DNA of 64,000 nt, taken from assembly GCF_002127265.1 (NCBI RefSeq), contig NZ_NFUU01000001.1, positions 1,992,040 to 2,056,039 on the forward strand. The letters are read 5' to 3'. Made by a program: the position numbers and the translations under genes. Each line of letters begins with the position of its first letter. Within the stretch, counting starts at the first letter, position 1. Under the pieces are notes generated by a model that saw only the letters and a program-made list of their open reading frames with translations, had not been told where the DNA came from and did not search any database. Positions 29,390 through 36,850 of the stretch are shown here, in pieces. The DNA is from Hydrogenophaga sp. IBVHS1. Its GTDB lineage: Bacteria > Pseudomonadota > Gammaproteobacteria > Burkholderiales > Burkholderiaceae_C.

Positions 29390-29405
29390 ACAGGTAGTCG
29401 ACGCC
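29390..29405 (+). repeat. Short direct repeat, copy 2
   Basis: Identical 16-mer to 26107-26122, in the 217-bp divergent region between the DUF1330 and metallo-beta-lactamase genes. No other element was recognized in that region. Confidence 0.35.
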
Positions 29406-29488
29406 ATCGCTGCCGATCGACATAGTTGCAAGTGAACTTCCACCAAAGCCGGTAACACCCCTCCAGGAAGAACCAGAAAGGATTTCGC

Positions 29489-30325
29489 ATGCAGGTGCAG
29501 GAAGTGGCGCCGAATGTCTTGGTGTTCGTGGGACAAAGCCACCATTCGGTCGCCACGGCATTCGTGTCGGGGCAGGAAGCCATTTTGGTGGACACGCTGG
29601 CGGGGGCAGACGATTCGCATTTGCTGTTTGAAACCCTGTGCGGCCGTATGGGCAAACGCGTTCGCGCCGTGGTGGTCACCCACTACATGTCCGATCACCT
29701 GGGCGGCCTTCACCTCTACAAAGGCGCTGAAGTCATCGCACATGCTCACCACATGCACACCTACTTCTCGCAGGGCACGCGAGAGTCCCACGTCGAGCGC
29801 CATTTCGTGCGCCCAGACAGAGTGATCCACGATGGGCTTGATCTGGTCTGGGGCGGCAAGCTCATCCGCATCTTCCACAATCCGGGTCACACGGTCAGCA
29901 CCCTGAACATCGACGTGCCCGCACTCGACTTGCTGCTGACATCGGACAACCTGGTGGGTCACATCGCCTACCTGTCATCTTCGGCACCCGACATGCTCGA
30001 TGGGGCCTTGTCCAGAATTGAACAGCTGGGTCGCAGGATTCTTGTGTCTGGTCACCTCGGCGTTCAGGCAGGTGAAGCCGCTCACAACGCTCGAGACTAC
30101 CTCCGTCGGCTGGCCGGCGAAGTACAAGGGTGCCGAGATGAAAGTGGAGTTCTCGATGCAGCTCTAATGAGCTTGATCCCAGTGGAGAAGTGCCGCGTAG
30201 GCGGTTACGCTTTGACTGACTTCGAGCGCGAATGGCATGGCTACAACCTTGACGTGATCGGCGCGCGGGATCTCTTCCCGCTTGGTAATACTGGAAAGCT
30301 GGAACCCCTCGCGTCTCTCACTTAA
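29489..30325 (+). CDS. Metallo-beta-lactamase fold hydrolase with altered zinc motif
   Basis: A protein of 278 residues of the MBL superfamily. Conserved blocks: ILVDTLAGADDS, VVVTHYMSDHLGG (zinc motif), NPGHTVSTLNIDVP (third-site His), LLTSDNLVG (bridging Asp) and ILVSGHLGV (late His). The canonical motif is HxHxDH, but here it reads HYMSDH, so the second histidine is a methionine. Only the DH pair is intact for one zinc site; the other site may be incomplete. It has no signal peptide, so it is cytoplasmic and not a true beta-lactamase. AAAGGA precedes ATG 29489. It stands alone between divergent and convergent neighbours. Confidence 0.85.
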   Translation: MQVQEVAPNVLVFVGQSHHSVATAFVSGQEAILVDTLAGADDSHLLFETLCGRMGKRVRAVVVTHYMSDHLGGLHLYKGAEVIAHAHHMHTYFSQGTRESHVERHFVRPDRVIHDGLDLVWGGKLIRIFHNPGHTVSTLNIDVPALDLLLTSDNLVGHIAYLSSSAPDMLDGALSRIEQLGRRILVSGHLGVQAGEAAHNARDYLRRLAGEVQGCRDESGVLDAALMSLIPVEKCRVGGYALTDFEREWHGYNLDVIGARDLFPLGNTGKLEPLASLT

Positions 30326-30363
30326 GGGGTTAGCAAGGCGCGACACCTCGGGCCTGAGACCGA

Positions 30364-30906
30364 CTACAGGCCCCCCGCATTCTCACGAACGGCGTACAAG
30401 AAGCGGATCATTCCCAACTCTGCGGCGTTCTTCATGAGCTCCACGTTCAGCCAGGCTGCAATGGTCTGCAGATCGCTGTTGGGAAGAGGCCAGCTGTCTG
30501 GCCTGGATTCCTCCCATTGGGTTTCGGAACTGTTCTCCAGAATGGCGCGCCACTTCTGACGGAGGTCGTCAATGCGCAGACGAACGCCGTTTGCCGATCC
30601 TGCCCATTCCAAGTCCGGCGAGACGGTTGCAGATCGCCCCTCGACATGCTCCAGCGTCTTTGACCACCAATAGCAGATGTGCCAGGTGGTCCATGCGATC
30701 GTGGGTGGCCCGATGTCGTATCTCTCGTGCTCTGGCCACTGCGCATGCCAGCTACCAGGCTTGCGCTCCACGACATGAAGACATCGCGCGGCAGGTTTCC
30801 ACAAGCACTCCTGGGTGGTCAGTTCGTCCAGGTGGTAGGCCATCAGAGACCAAGCGATGTCAAACTGCTTTAGAAGGACATCTCGAACTGCGGTGGTGTC
30901 TCTCAT
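30364..30906 (-). CDS. DinB family protein
   Basis: Four-helix-bundle protein of 180 residues in the DinB/DUF664 group, several members of which are metal-dependent thiol transferases. LLKQFDIAWSLMAYHLDEL gives the first helix; IAWTTWHICYWWSKTLEHVE carries the His expected for metal binding, and a matching WLNVELMKNAAELGMIRFLY closes the bundle. A substrate cannot be named. It follows the old-yellow-enzyme gene by 44 bp on the same strand, so both are probably transcribed from the promoter facing the AraC gene. The start is taken at ATG 30906; a 16-residue longer frame reaching 30954 would overlap the reductase stop and is less likely. Confidence 0.8.
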   Translation of the reverse strand: MRDTTAVRDVLLKQFDIAWSLMAYHLDELTTQECLWKPAARCLHVVERKPGSWHAQWPEHERYDIGPPTIAWTTWHICYWWSKTLEHVEGRSATVSPDLEWAGSANGVRLRIDDLRQKWRAILENSSETQWEESRPDSWPLPNSDLQTIAAWLNVELMKNAAELGMIRFLYAVRENAGGL

Positions 30907-30950
30907 GTTTAGATGGTGCTGCAGATGCGCTCTAAAGAGCACGAACAACG

Positions 30951-32030
30951 TCATCGGCTCGTCGCGAATGCAGACCGGTAGGGCGCTGGCACGTACACCT
31001 CATGCATGAGAGTGGCTTGTGCTCGCAGCGGCCAGTAGGGATCGCGCAAGAAGGCGCGCCCGAGGAAGACCAGATCAGCATCACCCGATGCCACCACGTC
31101 TTCAGCCTGGTCAACGTCGGTGATGAGCCCGACAGCGGCTGTCAGGATATCAGCGTTGTCCCGGATGTGCCTTGAAAAGGGAACCTGATAACCCCTCTCG
31201 AGCGGAATCTCGGCATTCGCCGCAATGCCTCCGGAAGATACATCAATCAGGTCCACGCCATGCAACTTGAGGTCGCCGGCCAGCCGTGTCGAGTCCTCTA
31301 GGCTCCATGCACCCGGGATCCAGTCGGTTGCCGACAGCCGCACAAAGAGAGGCGCATCATCTGGGATGACTTCGCGAACTCTGGTGACCACCTGGCCGAG
31401 GAATCGGGTTCTGTTCTCGAAAGAACCGCCATAACCGTCAGTGCGCTTGTTCGAGAACGGGGACAGAAACTGGTGCAGCAGATAGCCATGCGCCGCATGA
31501 ATCTCGACAACATCAAAGCCTGCCAAGGTGGCTCGCTGTGCTGCCGCTGCGAAGTCCTCAAGACAGCGTTCAAGTTCCGCTTCTGTCGCGGGTTGGGGCA
31601 TCGGATCGCCGGCTCTGAAACGAACGTCGCTTGCGGAGAGAATGGGCCAGGCCCCCTGTTCGGACGTCAAGGGCGCACCACCTGCCCAGGATGGATGACA
31701 ACTTCCTTTTCGACCGGAGTGTGACAACTGGATCGCGGGGATCGAACCTTGATCTCGAATGAATTGCGCAATACGCGACAGCGGTTCGATTTGTGCGTCG
31801 TTCCACAATCCCAGGCAACCCGGGGATATGCGCCCTGCCGGGGACACAGCAGTGGCCTCAACCATGACCAGACCAGCACCACCAACGGCTCGGCTACCAA
31901 GGTGAACAAGGTGCCAGTCATCGGCCACGCCGTCGCTTGCACAGTATTGGCACATGGGGGACATTGCTATTCGGTTGCGGAGTGAGACGCCCCGTATTGA
32001 CAAAGGAGTGAACAGTGTTGGAGTCTTCAT
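30951..32030 (-). CDS. NADH:flavin oxidoreductase, old yellow enzyme family (YqjM/XenA type)
   Basis: FMN ene-reductase of 359 residues, TIM barrel. LRNRIAMSPMCQYCASDGVA holds the regulatory cysteine of the thermophilic-like class. Substrate-binding histidines lie in EIHAAHGYLLHQFLSP, followed by NKRTDGYGGSFENRTRF; the FMN phosphate loop is AVGLITDVDQAEDVV, then FLGRAFLRDPYWPLRA. It reduces activated C=C bonds of enones or nitro compounds. ATG 32030 (MKTPTLFTPLSI) is preferred; 35 residues upstream in frame are non-conserved. It is divergent from the FtrA-like regulator and upstream of the DinB gene. Confidence 0.94.
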   Translation of the reverse strand: MKTPTLFTPLSIRGVSLRNRIAMSPMCQYCASDGVADDWHLVHLGSRAVGGAGLVMVEATAVSPAGRISPGCLGLWNDAQIEPLSRIAQFIRDQGSIPAIQLSHSGRKGSCHPSWAGGAPLTSEQGAWPILSASDVRFRAGDPMPQPATEAELERCLEDFAAAAQRATLAGFDVVEIHAAHGYLLHQFLSPFSNKRTDGYGGSFENRTRFLGQVVTRVREVIPDDAPLFVRLSATDWIPGAWSLEDSTRLAGDLKLHGVDLIDVSSGGIAANAEIPLERGYQVPFSRHIRDNADILTAAVGLITDVDQAEDVVASGDADLVFLGRAFLRDPYWPLRAQATLMHEVYVPAPYRSAFATSR

Positions 32031-32068
32031 GGGCTGCGATTCTGAAGCCCGCGCAGGCTGCGAGACAC

Positions 32069-32103
32069 TGGCGGATACGACAATATTCATTAATAATCCG
32101 CCA
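32069..32103. promoter_or_regulatory. Operator candidate between the reductase and FtrA-like genes
   Basis: Perfect inverted repeat TGGCGGAT (32069-32076) and ATCCGCCA (32096-32103) separated by 19 A-T-rich nt. It abuts the regulator's ATG at 32104 and lies 38 bp upstream of the reductase start. The spacing places half-sites about 27 bp apart on the helix, compatible with an AraC-type dimer; the binding protein is inferred. Confidence 0.55.
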
Positions 32104-33060
32104 ATGATCGACTCGCAGCCAACCGTCGTAGCCATCGTCTATCAGGGGATGAGCATGTTCGAACTCGGCATCGTTGCCGAGGTATTCGGAGGCACTCGAC
32201 CAGACTTCCCGAAGCCTCTGTTCAAACTGAAGTTTGCCCAAGCAGAACCAGGAGCTCTGAAAACCATAGGTGGCCTGCAACTTCGCGCGCACGGAGGGTT
32301 GGGATTGCTGCGAGGTGCTGATTGCGTGGTGGTTCCTGGCTGGCGCGATGCGCACGAATTTCCTCCGCCAGCCCTGCTGCGAGCGCTGGTTCGGGCTCTG
32401 GCTCAAGGCTCGCATGTCATTTCCCTTTGCTCTGGGGCATTTGTGCTGGCCAGCGCCGGCATTCTCGACAACCGACGTGCCACGACGCACTGGCGATACG
32501 CAGACCTGTTTCGAGAGCGATTCCCGCAGGTGCACTTTGACCCGGATGTCTTGTACGTTGAAGATGGAAAGGTCATGACGTCGGCTGGCAGTGCGGCGGG
32601 GATCGACGCATGCCTTCAAGTCGTGCGGCGTCAATATGGTGCCGACGTGGCAAACACGGTTGCACGCGCGATGGTGACGAATCCGCATCGGGCTGGTGGC
32701 CAGGCGCAATATGTCCGCCGCCCAATGGCGATCCGGCCGGACCGATCTTTGGCGCCGCTGCTTGAATGGGCACGCAGTCAGCTGGGCAATGGAATGACAG
32801 TTTCAGCGCTTGCGAAGCGCGCCGCCGTCAGCGACCGAACCTTGCTGCGCAAATTCGTAGGTGAAGTGGGCATCACCCCCAAAGCATGGCTCCAGCAGGA
32901 ACGAATCTCTGAAGCGCAGCGTCTGCTCGAGGCCACAGAAACACCCTTGGAAGGCATCTCGGAAGCCGTTGGCTATTCGACGATCGGAGCGTTCCGCACC
33001 GCATTCCGCCAAACGGCTGGCGTAGCTCCTGCGACCTATCGGAGCAACTTCCGAAAATGA
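32104..33060 (+). CDS. AraC family regulator with DJ-1/PfpI domain (FtrA/GlxA-like)
   Basis: A protein of 318 residues. Residues 1-180 form a DJ-1/PfpI amidotransferase-like domain (VVAIVYQGMSMFELGIVAEV, VISLCSGAFVLASAGILDNR with the nucleophile-elbow cysteine, then ATTHWRYADLFRERFP). The last 100 residues are two AraC HTHs (GMTVSALAKRAAVSDRTLLR, then PLEGISEAVGYSTIGAFRTA). This is the FtrA/GlxA-type architecture. The start is at ATG 32104, directly beside an 8-bp-arm palindrome. It is divergent from the reductase-DinB genes, which are its most likely targets. The inducing molecule is unknown. Confidence 0.92.
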   Translation: MIDSQPTVVAIVYQGMSMFELGIVAEVFGGTRPDFPKPLFKLKFAQAEPGALKTIGGLQLRAHGGLGLLRGADCVVVPGWRDAHEFPPPALLRALVRALAQGSHVISLCSGAFVLASAGILDNRRATTHWRYADLFRERFPQVHFDPDVLYVEDGKVMTSAGSAAGIDACLQVVRRQYGADVANTVARAMVTNPHRAGGQAQYVRRPMAIRPDRSLAPLLEWARSQLGNGMTVSALAKRAAVSDRTLLRKFVGEVGITPKAWLQQERISEAQRLLEATETPLEGISEAVGYSTIGAFRTAFRQTAGVAPATYRSNFRK

Positions 33061-33105
33061 CTGGACTTGCAGCGTCGCCAACGCCACGGAACCTTCGAAT
33101 ACCCG

Positions 33106-33121
33106 ACAGGTAGTTGATCCC
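33106..33121 (+). repeat. Short direct repeat, diverged copy 3
   Basis: ACAGGTAGTTGATCCC, 13 of 16 identical to the copies at 26107 and 29390, in the 110-bp gap between the FtrA-like gene and the lipoprotein gene. Confidence 0.25.
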
Positions 33122-33170
33122 AGGGTCAACGGGGCATAGCGTGTGAACAGCATCACTACGCTTTACGCAC

Positions 33171-34061
33171 ATGAATCCCGATGATCTCCCGGAGTCTCCA
33201 AAGGCCTACCACTCTCTCGTTCTCTCCGTCACCGCCCTGTGCAGCGCCATTGCAGTTGTTGGCTGTGGCGGTGCAGACGAGGTCGACCCGAGCCGTTCCT
33301 GCATCCCTTCGCCTCGTGTGGGACCTACGCAGCCTATCCTGACGTCACTTGCACCTTCAGTGGTGGCAACGGGAGGAGCCTGGCGGGGTGTCGAGATTTC
33401 GGGAACGGTGTCCCAGCTCGATCCTGATCGCACCTTGTCTCTCAGCGATTGCGTCATACGCGGCTCCCTGGTGTGGGTTGGCAAGCTCACACTGGAGCGC
33501 TGCACGATAGAAGGCAGCGTCGCTCAAGAGACGGGCTGGATGTCATCCTGGTCGATCGATCCCGAACTGGCGCGATGGACCATTCGCCACACACACATCC
33601 AGGGACGGGGGCAAACGGTTGGTTTGCGTCCCAACGGACGGACACTGTACGACTCGACGAGTCGAAGGCCGTTGCTGGTGGAAGACTCCATCGTTGAGAT
33701 GGGACAGACATATCCACCCGCCCATTCAGAGGCGATGCAAATGCTGGGAGGCCGTGATCAAACGTATCGCCGGGTGGTGTTCCGCAACAACGGTGTATTC
33801 ACTAACGCACAAACCGCGGTGGTGTTCTCCAAAGCCGCCGAGGTCAGGTTTGAGGACTCAGCCATTCTTGCGGCGCCCGTCCCGGTGGGCGAACGTCCTG
33901 CGACAGGGCAGTTCACCCTTTACCTGAGCCATCCCACGACATTCAAAAACACTGTTGTCCAGCAAGGACTGGCGGGGCGTGTGTATCCCGATGATCGCGC
34001 AAATGCGGTGGATGCAGGCGGCAACATGGATGAGCACTGTCGTCCGATTGCGCTGCCCTGA
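33171..34061 (+). CDS. Putative lipoprotein with right-handed beta-helix-like repeats
   Basis: A protein of 296 residues with no recognized family. The N-terminal hydrophobic segment ending AIAVVGCGG looks like a lipobox (Cys near 32). The body has periodic short strands (SLSDCVIRGSLVWVGKLTLE, RCTIEGSV, IRHTHIQGRG, LLVEDSIVEMGQ, RRVVFRNNGVF, VRFEDSAILAA), a pattern seen in right-handed parallel beta-helices such as pectate lyases and carbohydrate-binding proteins. Location is therefore probably the envelope. The start is uncertain because several residues precede the hydrophobic stretch. Function unknown. Confidence 0.65.
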   Translation: MNPDDLPESPKAYHSLVLSVTALCSAIAVVGCGGADEVDPSRSCIPSPRVGPTQPILTSLAPSVVATGGAWRGVEISGTVSQLDPDRTLSLSDCVIRGSLVWVGKLTLERCTIEGSVAQETGWMSSWSIDPELARWTIRHTHIQGRGQTVGLRPNGRTLYDSTSRRPLLVEDSIVEMGQTYPPAHSEAMQMLGGRDQTYRRVVFRNNGVFTNAQTAVVFSKAAEVRFEDSAILAAPVPVGERPATGQFTLYLSHPTTFKNTVVQQGLAGRVYPDDRANAVDAGGNMDEHCRPIALP

Positions 34062-34164
34062 CGCGGGTTTCACGGGCGCCTTACCTTTCAGGTCGTTGAC
34101 CCGCCCCACGCCCGGACTTCTACTCTTTCCCCGAGTCTTGTTAACTACCTTGAAAGGTGAGGAT

Positions 34165-34307
34165 ATGGACTATCTGACGATCCAGCCCATCCATGGCTAC
34201 ACCTCGCTTGACGGATTTTGCGACGACAGGTCATTCAGATGGGTTTGGAGGAAGGCCTGACCTCGACGTTGGAACGCCTCGACGAGCTTCTCCTGACACT
34301 TAACTAA
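34165..34307 (+). pseudogene. Gene remnants, including the 3' end of an SRPBCC/AHSA1-like gene
   Basis: An ORF with ribosome site (GAAAGGTGAGGAT) encodes only 31 residues (MDYLTIQPIHGYTSLDGF...) to a stop at 34260. Overlapping it in another frame, from about 34212 to a TAA at 34307, is QVIQMGLEEGLTSTLERLDE, a typical C-terminus of SRPBCC/AHSA1 domain proteins. The two pieces look like a 5' fragment joined out of frame to a 3' fragment after an internal deletion. The whole 34062-34328 stretch holds no intact gene. Identification of the tail is by motif only. Confidence 0.5.
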
Positions 34308-34328
34308 GCACTCAGAAACCCCCGTCTG

Positions 34329-35441
34329 ATGTCCACACCAGAACAAACTGCCGCGGTTGATGCCTACGCCGGCAAGATCGGCGACTTTGCCAAACCGGTC
34401 CTTGCTCACCTGCGCGCCATCATCCACGCCAGTTGTCCAGAGGTCGTGGAAGAAATCAAATGGGGTATTCCGCATTTCAGCTATGGGGGCGACTTCCTGT
34501 GCATCTTCGCGGCGTACAAACTGCACTGCTCCATCACGTTCTACAAGGACGCGCTGATGGTTGATGCGCGTTTCAAAGCCAATGCGGGTGTCCCAGCCGC
34601 GAAGCGTTTCATGGGAAAACTCACCGGCATTGCCGATCTACCGCCAGATCGAGATCTGAAATTCTGGATCAATGAAGCCATGGTGCTCACCGAGCAAGGT
34701 CTGAAACTTCCGCCGCGAGAAACCAGGACGCTCAAGGACGTCGAAAAGCCTGCAGACTTCGAGCAGAAGTTGCAGGCCAACCCAAAGATCGCAGAGATCT
34801 TTGAGAGCAAATCGGCGTCCTATCGAAAGGAATACAACGTCTGGATTGACGCAGCCAAGACTCAGGCAACACGCGACAAGCGCATTGAAGAGGCCATAGC
34901 CTGGATCGGGGAAGGCAAGGAACGCTTCTGGAAGTACGCCAGAAAGTTACCGTCCGCTCTCAGGCGTTCACGGCACCGGGTAAATCGGTCAGCCCTGGAC
35001 AGATCGCGCACTACTCAAGCGCCAGAGCACCGCACCGGCGCACAACCACTGACCCAGCACCATGCCGGTGCCCACGCCATGCCACAGCCGCAGGTTACCG
35101 CCGGTGGCACGCGCGGTGACGATGTTCTGCGCCACGGCGAACTCCTGCATCAGGGCCAGCAGCATCGCAAAGAGCACGAAGCCCATGGTGGTCAGGGCCT
35201 CGGGGGAAACGGAAGCGCCTTCGCTACGCCAGCGGCGCAACAGGAGCAGCAGTGCCAGCCCGAGCACCAGGCCCGCCCAGCATTGAAGGGAGAAGATGCG
35301 CGCCGCCACCGGCCCGGCCGCTGCGGGGCTGCCCAAAGTGGCGAACAGCATGGGCACGGCGAGAAAGCTCAAGGCCGTGATGCCACCCCACCAGAGCGCG
35401 GCCAGAAAGATGGAGAGCCGTTTCAGCGGCATCAGGCGTAG
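34329..35441 (+). CDS. YdeI/OmpD-associated (DUF1801-type) protein with read-through C-terminus
   Basis: The first 205 residues are a normal YdeI-type protein: DUF1801 core (ILVGIK-like [20 protein letters not shown], then [18 protein letters not shown]) and the YdeI C-terminal region ending [18 protein letters not shown]. Homologues stop about there. This frame instead continues 165 residues, almost entirely antisense to the DUF4149 gene at 34989-35432. That tail is low-complexity, Arg/Pro/Gln-rich and not protein-like. The break near 34950 marks where the original 3' end was lost. The protein may still be made with an aberrant tail. Confidence 0.65.
   Translation: MSTPEQTAAVDAYAGKIGDFAKPVLAHLRAIIHASCPEVVEEIKWGIPHFSYGGDFLCIFAAYKLHCSITFYKDALMVDARFKANAGVPAAKRFMGKLTGIADLPPDRDLKFWINEAMVLTEQGLKLPPRETRTLKDVEKPADFEQKLQANPKIAEIFESKSASYRKEYNVWIDAAKTQATRDKRIEEAIAWIGEGKERFWKYARKLPSALRRSRHRVNRSALDRSRTTQAPEHRTGAQPLTQHHAGAHAMPQPQVTAGGTRGDDVLRHGELLHQGQQHRKEHEAHGGQGLGGNGSAFATPAAQQEQQCQPEHQARPALKGEDARRHRPGRCGAAQSGEQHGHGEKAQGRDATPPERGQKDGEPFQRHQA
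34989..35432 (-). CDS. DUF4149 family membrane protein
   Basis: A protein of 147 residues with four hydrophobic segments ([55 protein letters not shown] and [20 protein letters not shown]). The opening [17 protein letters not shown] and late [20 protein letters not shown] fit DUF4149 proteins found next to greA in Burkholderiales. It overlaps the greA stop by one base (TGATG) and is the last intact core gene before the accessory region. Its opposite strand is covered by the run-on YdeI frame. Function unknown. Confidence 0.85.
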   Translation of the reverse strand: MPLKRLSIFLAALWWGGITALSFLAVPMLFATLGSPAAAGPVAARIFSLQCWAGLVLGLALLLLLRRWRSEGASVSPEALTTMGFVLFAMLLALMQEFAVAQNIVTARATGGNLRLWHGVGTGMVLGQWLCAGAVLWRLSSARSVQG

Positions 35442-35908
35442 CGCACCGCCACGATCTCGAAGCGTCTGGTGCCGCTGGGTGCCTGCACCTCCGCCACGTC
35501 ACCTTCCTCCTTGCCGATCAGCGCGCGCGCAATGGGGCTGTTGATGTTGACTAGGCCGTGCTTCAGATCGGCCTCGTCTTCACCCACGATCTGGTAGGTG
35601 ACGGCCGTGCCGCTGTCTTCGTCTTCCAGCTCCACGGTGGCGCCGAACACCACCTTGCCGCCCGCATCGAGCTGCGTCGGGTCGATGATCTGGGCGGCAG
35701 AGAGTTTTCCCTCGATCTCGGCGATGCGGCCCTCGATGAACCCCTGACGGTCCTTGGCGGCGTCGTACTCGGCGTTCTCGCTCAGGTCACCCTGGGCGCG
35801 TGCCTCGGCAATCGCGTTGATCACCCAGGGACGGTCCACGGTCTTGAGCCGGTGCAATTCTTCCTTGAGCTTCTCGGCGCCGCGCGTGGTGATCGGAATG
35901 GTGGCCAT
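35432..35908 (-). CDS. greA: Transcription elongation factor GreA
   Basis: Rescues backtracked RNA polymerase by stimulating transcript cleavage. It has 158 residues: an N-terminal coiled coil ([20 protein letters not shown], then [20 protein letters not shown] with the acidic DLSENAEY tip) and a C-terminal FKBP-like domain ([20 protein letters not shown]). ATG 35908 (MATIPITTR) matches the family; 18 residues upstream are not conserved. In related species greA follows carB closely; here 2 kb with an AraC and a hydrolase gene separate them. Confidence 0.97.
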   Translation of the reverse strand: MATIPITTRGAEKLKEELHRLKTVDRPWVINAIAEARAQGDLSENAEYDAAKDRQGFIEGRIAEIEGKLSAAQIIDPTQLDAGGKVVFGATVELEDEDSGTAVTYQIVGEDEADLKHGLVNINSPIARALIGKEEGDVAEVQAPSGTRRFEIVAVRYA

Positions 35909-36015
35909 ATGTGCGTGTCTCCAAAAGCAAACCGCCGGGCGTTGCCGCTCGGCGGTGTTCATGAAAACCCATTATGCCGCGAAAGAATGCGGCCCCCCAT
36001 TCGGGCAAACGCGCG

Positions 36016-36744
36016 TCAGTCGCGGCCGGCCTCTTCCATTTTTCGGGCCAGCAAGGCCGGGTCGGTGAAGCACAGTTCGTGGCTTCCCGGGCAGGTCACC
36101 AGCCGGTAAAGCCCCAGGCGCTCCGAAAGGCGCGGATGCCAGGGCAGGCTGTGGGGCATCGCGGTGTCTTCGGTGCAGAGCAGGTAGCTCTTGCCCATGG
36201 GTTTGGCCGCCAGCTCACTTTGCAGCAACACCGGTTCGGTGAAGGTGCGGTAAGGCTGGAGATTGAGCCGGTCGAACGCGCTTTGCGCCAGGGCGGCGTC
36301 GGCATCGTTGATGAAGGCTTCGCGCCAGATCGGATAGGGCAGCATGACCGCGTTGCCATTGGACGCGGCAATTTCGTCGAACAGCGCCCGGTAGTGCGGC
36401 GGCACCATGTCGTTGAGGCATTCGCCACTGAGTGGCACAAAGGCGCACCAGTAAACCAGGCGGGTGATGCGATCGGGCACCCGGTCGGCGACCCCGCTGA
36501 TGACCATGCCGCCGTAGCTGTGGCCAACCAGCCGCACGTTGCGCAGGTCGTTCTTCTCCAAGTACTCGACGACGGACTGCACCGCTTCGGTCAGGCCGCT
36601 GGTGGCGCGGTCGTCGCCCGCACGGTTGCCGGCCAGCGTGGGGCAATGCACCGTATGGCCGCGATCGCGCAGGTGCTGCGCCACGGGCTCCATTTCAGCG
36701 CCGGTGTGCCAGGCGCCATGCACCAGAACATAGGTATCTGCCAT
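36016..36744 (-). CDS. Alpha/beta hydrolase (esterase-like)
   Basis: Small serine hydrolase of 242 residues. TYVLVHGAWHTGAEMEPVAQ opens the fold; nucleophile Ser is in LVGHSYGGMVISGVADRVPD; the acid is probably in YLLCTEDTAMPHSL; His is in CPGSHELCFTDPALLA. Sequence style resembles plant-type methyl-ester esterases/EstC-like bacterial enzymes. AAGGAG lies 8 nt before ATG 36744. The AraC gene is immediately upstream on the same strand (106 bp), suggesting regulator and target. The pair interrupts carB-greA. Confidence 0.88.
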   Translation of the reverse strand: MADTYVLVHGAWHTGAEMEPVAQHLRDRGHTVHCPTLAGNRAGDDRATSGLTEAVQSVVEYLEKNDLRNVRLVGHSYGGMVISGVADRVPDRITRLVYWCAFVPLSGECLNDMVPPHYRALFDEIAASNGNAVMLPYPIWREAFINDADAALAQSAFDRLNLQPYRTFTEPVLLQSELAAKPMGKSYLLCTEDTAMPHSLPWHPRLSERLGLYRLVTCPGSHELCFTDPALLARKMEEAGRD

Positions 36745-36850
36745 CGGGTGTCTCCTTCGGTGTGGATGGGGCCCTGCAGCTTAGGCAGAACTCCCGCCGC
36801 CCGATGGCGCAAGCGTGCCACGGGGGGTGGCTGGTTCGTGCCAGGTGTCT

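Noticed and set aside
29489..30325. Antibiotic-resistance beta-lactamase
   Set aside because: It has no signal peptide, an altered zinc motif and general MBL-hydrolase features only.
26107..33121. Integron cassette array (repeats at gene borders in the accessory region)
   Set aside because: No attC core sites, no integrase gene, and the genes lie in both orientations.
35000..35441. Real gene on the plus strand antisense to DUF4149 (tail of the YdeI frame)
   Set aside because: The tail is low-complexity, aligns with no family pattern and begins where YdeI homologues end; DUF4149 on the other strand has clear membrane segments.
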